Source: Hypsibius dujardini (taxonomy: Eukaryota; Tardigrada; Eutardigrada; Parachela; Hypsibiidae). From it: a stretch of DNA of 33,967 nucleotides. Shown here piece after piece: positions 31,924-33,967 of the stretch. Position numbers and translations under genes: made by a program. Location: positions 1 through 33,967 of the forward strand of contig LRSR01006089.1 of assembly GCA_001579985.1 (NCBI GenBank), read 5' to 3'. The notes below the pieces were generated by a model, which worked only from the letters and a program-made list of their open reading frames with translations, was not told the DNA's origin and made no database searches. Positions within the stretch are counted from its first letter, which is position 1. The number at the start of each line of letters is the position of its first letter.

Positions 31924-33936
31924 TCATCGACCGACACGCTGTTCTACGCGGGAAAACTGCGCAAGAGCATCCTTAAAGCTTTGATAAGACAAACAGCGCT
32001 CCTCTCGAGCCGGAGAAAATCTGAAATGAAAAATCAAACACAACTTTGATTACAAGTATTTTCCGGCAAGAACTTCAAAATTGATTGTTTAAATCAAGAT
32101 TTCAAATTTTTGAACTTGCATAAAATCAGTACGCGACTAAAGTACGGTTTTAAATTAAATTCAAAAAGACTAAACTTTAAATAAAACGCTTTCCCGGTAT
32201 TTTAAATCGAATTTGCATAAAATCACCGTCGATTTAAAATGGTTTTACATTTCATAATTTAAATAAAATAAAATAATTTAAATCAAATCAAATAATTTAA
32301 ATTAAATTAGAAATTAGGACATGACAAGGCGTATGATTTTAAAGTTAATTTAAAATTATTTAATTTAAAATAAAATGCCCATTTTGGCTAATTTAAAATC
32401 ACTATTTAAATTAGTCTAAAAAACACTAACGCACATTATGGACGTGAGTCGGACGTGCCACGGAAGGTAACCGGAAAGGCTGTCCAGCTTGCCGATTTTT
32501 ATCACCAGATCGGGATCCAGAAAATTCCGTTTCCCTGCATAAAAATGTTGAGATGAAAGGAAGCTGTGACAGATTGACAGTTACACCGATCAAACAATGT
32601 AGTCAACGACAAGATTGGGTACACTAGAGGGTTCGGGGAATGGGCAAAACGGGCGGGGCAGGGGGTGCTTTTCAAACAATCGAACAATCAACCACTTGAC
32701 CACGCCTGCTCCGCCCCTTTTGCCCATACCCTGAACCCTCCAGTAAATTCAATCTTGTCGCTGATTGTAACGTAAGCAAACGGTCAAGATGTGAAACTTA
32801 CGACGGATAAAATGGTCCAGGACGCCTTCGTTAATGGTGACGTCGGACAAGGTCCCAGCGCGGACTTCCAGGCAGACGTCGCGTGCAGCCTCTGCTATGC
32901 AATGTTTACCGTCGATTTCAGATAGAAATATCACACTGGTACCTGCAAAAATAAGAAACGGAAGATAGCCATTGACGTGAAGTGAACTATCAATCAATCC
33001 ACTTACTCAGATAAAAGCGACATTCAAAAAGTGCTGATTAAGTAACGCCTTTGAATTTAAATAAATCATTAATTTAATTTTAATCCACCGGCCAAGTTTA
33101 TTTAAATAACTAAATTACACTATTTATTTATTTTATTTATTTATTTACGCTATATACGGTCATATTATTACGCTAGCCAAGTTAGGTCATTTAGCTCGAT
33201 TACTGATTTCAGCCGTGCATCGATCAAGCTAAATGGCTTAACTCGGTTAGCGCTAACATGGATCTGTGTAATAAAACCACGCTCAGTAAACCAGACAATC
33301 CACGGATTGAATGCAACAGAATAGTCAACCGGTCACGCAATCAACCGATCAATCAACCGGCACCGGAACAAAACATCATGCATCACGAACTTCATTGCAA
33401 AATAATCACTAAACACTTTCCGATCTGCTCTCTTACCGGAATAAACAGTGAAATCATACGGCTCCACATGGTCCACCTCCGCACTGAGCAATTTCTCATT
33501 GGAAGAAACAATCTGAAGGCACGATTTTGCCGACGACGTCGCGCAGCTGGACGTTCGTTTTTCCATCATCAACCTGATCTCCTCCTTCTTCGACCGCCAA
33601 AACCCTGCAAATACGAAGTTTGTGCATCGAGAAACTCTACTTGTACCGCGGAGCAGTACCATGTCGGTCGTAGACGCTGACAACGGGCACGTTGAATCCC
33701 GCCGACCACGTGATGAGCTCCAGCAAGTTCTCCAGCCCGTGGCGGCTCGGATCGCCCGACCAAACCAACCCCAAATGGCTAGGAATGCGGGCCAGGATTT
33801 TGGCGTCCGATTGGGCTCGGCCGAAGTCGCGGTGGTAACCGGGAAGGTGGTCAAAAAGCTTGGCAAAGTTGAAGCGGGCAAGGAGCGATGCGGTGATGGA
33901 GTAGAAGGTTATGAGGCCATGCAGGAAATTCCACAT
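31924..33936 (-). CDS. NUS1: NUS1 / Nogo-B receptor, subunit of dehydrodolichyl diphosphate synthase
   Basis: NUS1 pairs with DHDDS at the ER membrane to form cis-prenyltransferase, which makes the dolichol precursor for N-glycosylation. Exons 5' to 3': 33936-33660, 33604-33437, 32942-32802, 32534-32435, 32020-31924, joining to about 260 aa (human 293). The N-terminus has a hydrophobic segment ([19 protein letters not shown]). Matches follow to human PLHMGLVI (IPSHLGLVW), ISYISVYDHQGIF ([11 protein letters not shown]), DGKADIVRAAQDFC ([14 protein letters not shown]) and DPDLVLKFG...GFLPWHIRLT (DPDLVIKIG...[10 protein letters not shown]). The last exon ends [14 protein letters not shown]...EQRVGR, keeping the C-terminal RxG motif needed for catalysis. 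The reading frame stays open upstream of Met 33936 to the window edge, so the true start may lie outside. Exon 4 uses a weaker donor (GTGCGT). Intron 3 carries a foldback element. Confidence 0.93.
32040..32430. other. AT-rich TTTAAAT-word region, NUS1 intron 4
   Basis: Dense TTTAAAT / ATTTAAA / AATTTAAA words, self-complementary over short spans. Similar tracts lie at 1500-1770, 6730-6970 and 33050-33140. They may be remnants of one AT-rich element or simple compositional drift. Confidence 0.4.
32600..32767. mobile_element. Foldback MITE, family 1, copy c
   Basis: Same arm and loop sequence as the copies at 5528 and 18256, here in NUS1 intron 3. Right end is followed by TA. The arms pair across a loop containing CAAACAATCGAACAATCAAC. 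One arm shows small changes (GTACACTAGAGGG against CCTCCAGTAAATTC). Confidence 0.8.
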
Positions 33937-33967
33937 GCAGCGGAGAGCCACATGGCGAAGCGAGGCG

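Noticed and set aside
33637-33951. NUS1 start at 33951
   Set aside because: The codon there is GTG. The first ATG in frame is at 33934-33936. The frame remains open to the window edge, so a start outside is also possible.

Overview
This window is animal (invertebrate) genomic DNA. It holds spliced genes with GT-AG introns, many exons under 150 bp, intronic tetranucleotide repeats and many short palindromic DNA-transposon remnants. I found no bacterial operon signals, no rRNA or tRNA gene that I can defend, and no LTR or retrovirus-like element. Gene content (natriuretic-peptide-receptor-like proteins, Hikeshi, NUS1, a pancreatic-type lipase) says Metazoa. An ecdysozoan such as a tardigrade is possible but not shown.

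I rebuilt exons by hand from splice sites, reading phase and paralogue or family comparison. Six intact gene models result: (A) a minus-strand receptor, 8238 to 129, 11 exons, 581 aa; (B) its plus-strand paralogue, 12145 to 20047, 10 exons, 566 aa; (D) Hikeshi, plus, 21222-22547, 4 exons, 208 aa; (E) a pancreatic-lipase-family enzyme with a C-terminal PLAT-type domain, minus, 27148 to 22983, 14 exons, 501 aa; (F) a three-finger C2H2 protein of unknown function, minus, 30920 to 28740, 4 exons, 289 aa; (G) NUS1, minus, 33936 to 31924, 5 exons, about 260 aa, with its 5' limit at the window edge. A degraded relic (C) of a B-like first exon lies between A and B.

The left 20 kb is a head-to-head (divergent) duplication. 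A and B carry a signal peptide, an ANF-receptor-type ligand-binding ectodomain, one membrane helix and a 44-47-residue tail with no kinase-homology or guanylate cyclase domain, like the clearance receptor NPR-C. Their splice sites match one by one, including 44-bp and 39-bp micro-exons and a shared GC-AG intron. The exception is one 2.8-kb intron found only in A, whose 3' splice site lies at the end of a palindromic DNA element. Other elements entered after the duplication, such as a 232-bp hAT-like MITE in an intron of B only.

The right 14 kb holds unrelated single genes, close together, with no sign of joint regulation. Hikeshi imports Hsp70 into the nucleus, the lipase is secreted, and NUS1 works in the ER in dolichol synthesis.

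The non-coding space is dominated by foldback or MITE families: TA-flanked GC-rich hairpins, hAT-like elements with 8-bp target duplications, an AT-rich foldback of about 650 bp with many solo arms, and hairpins whose loops hold simple repeats.
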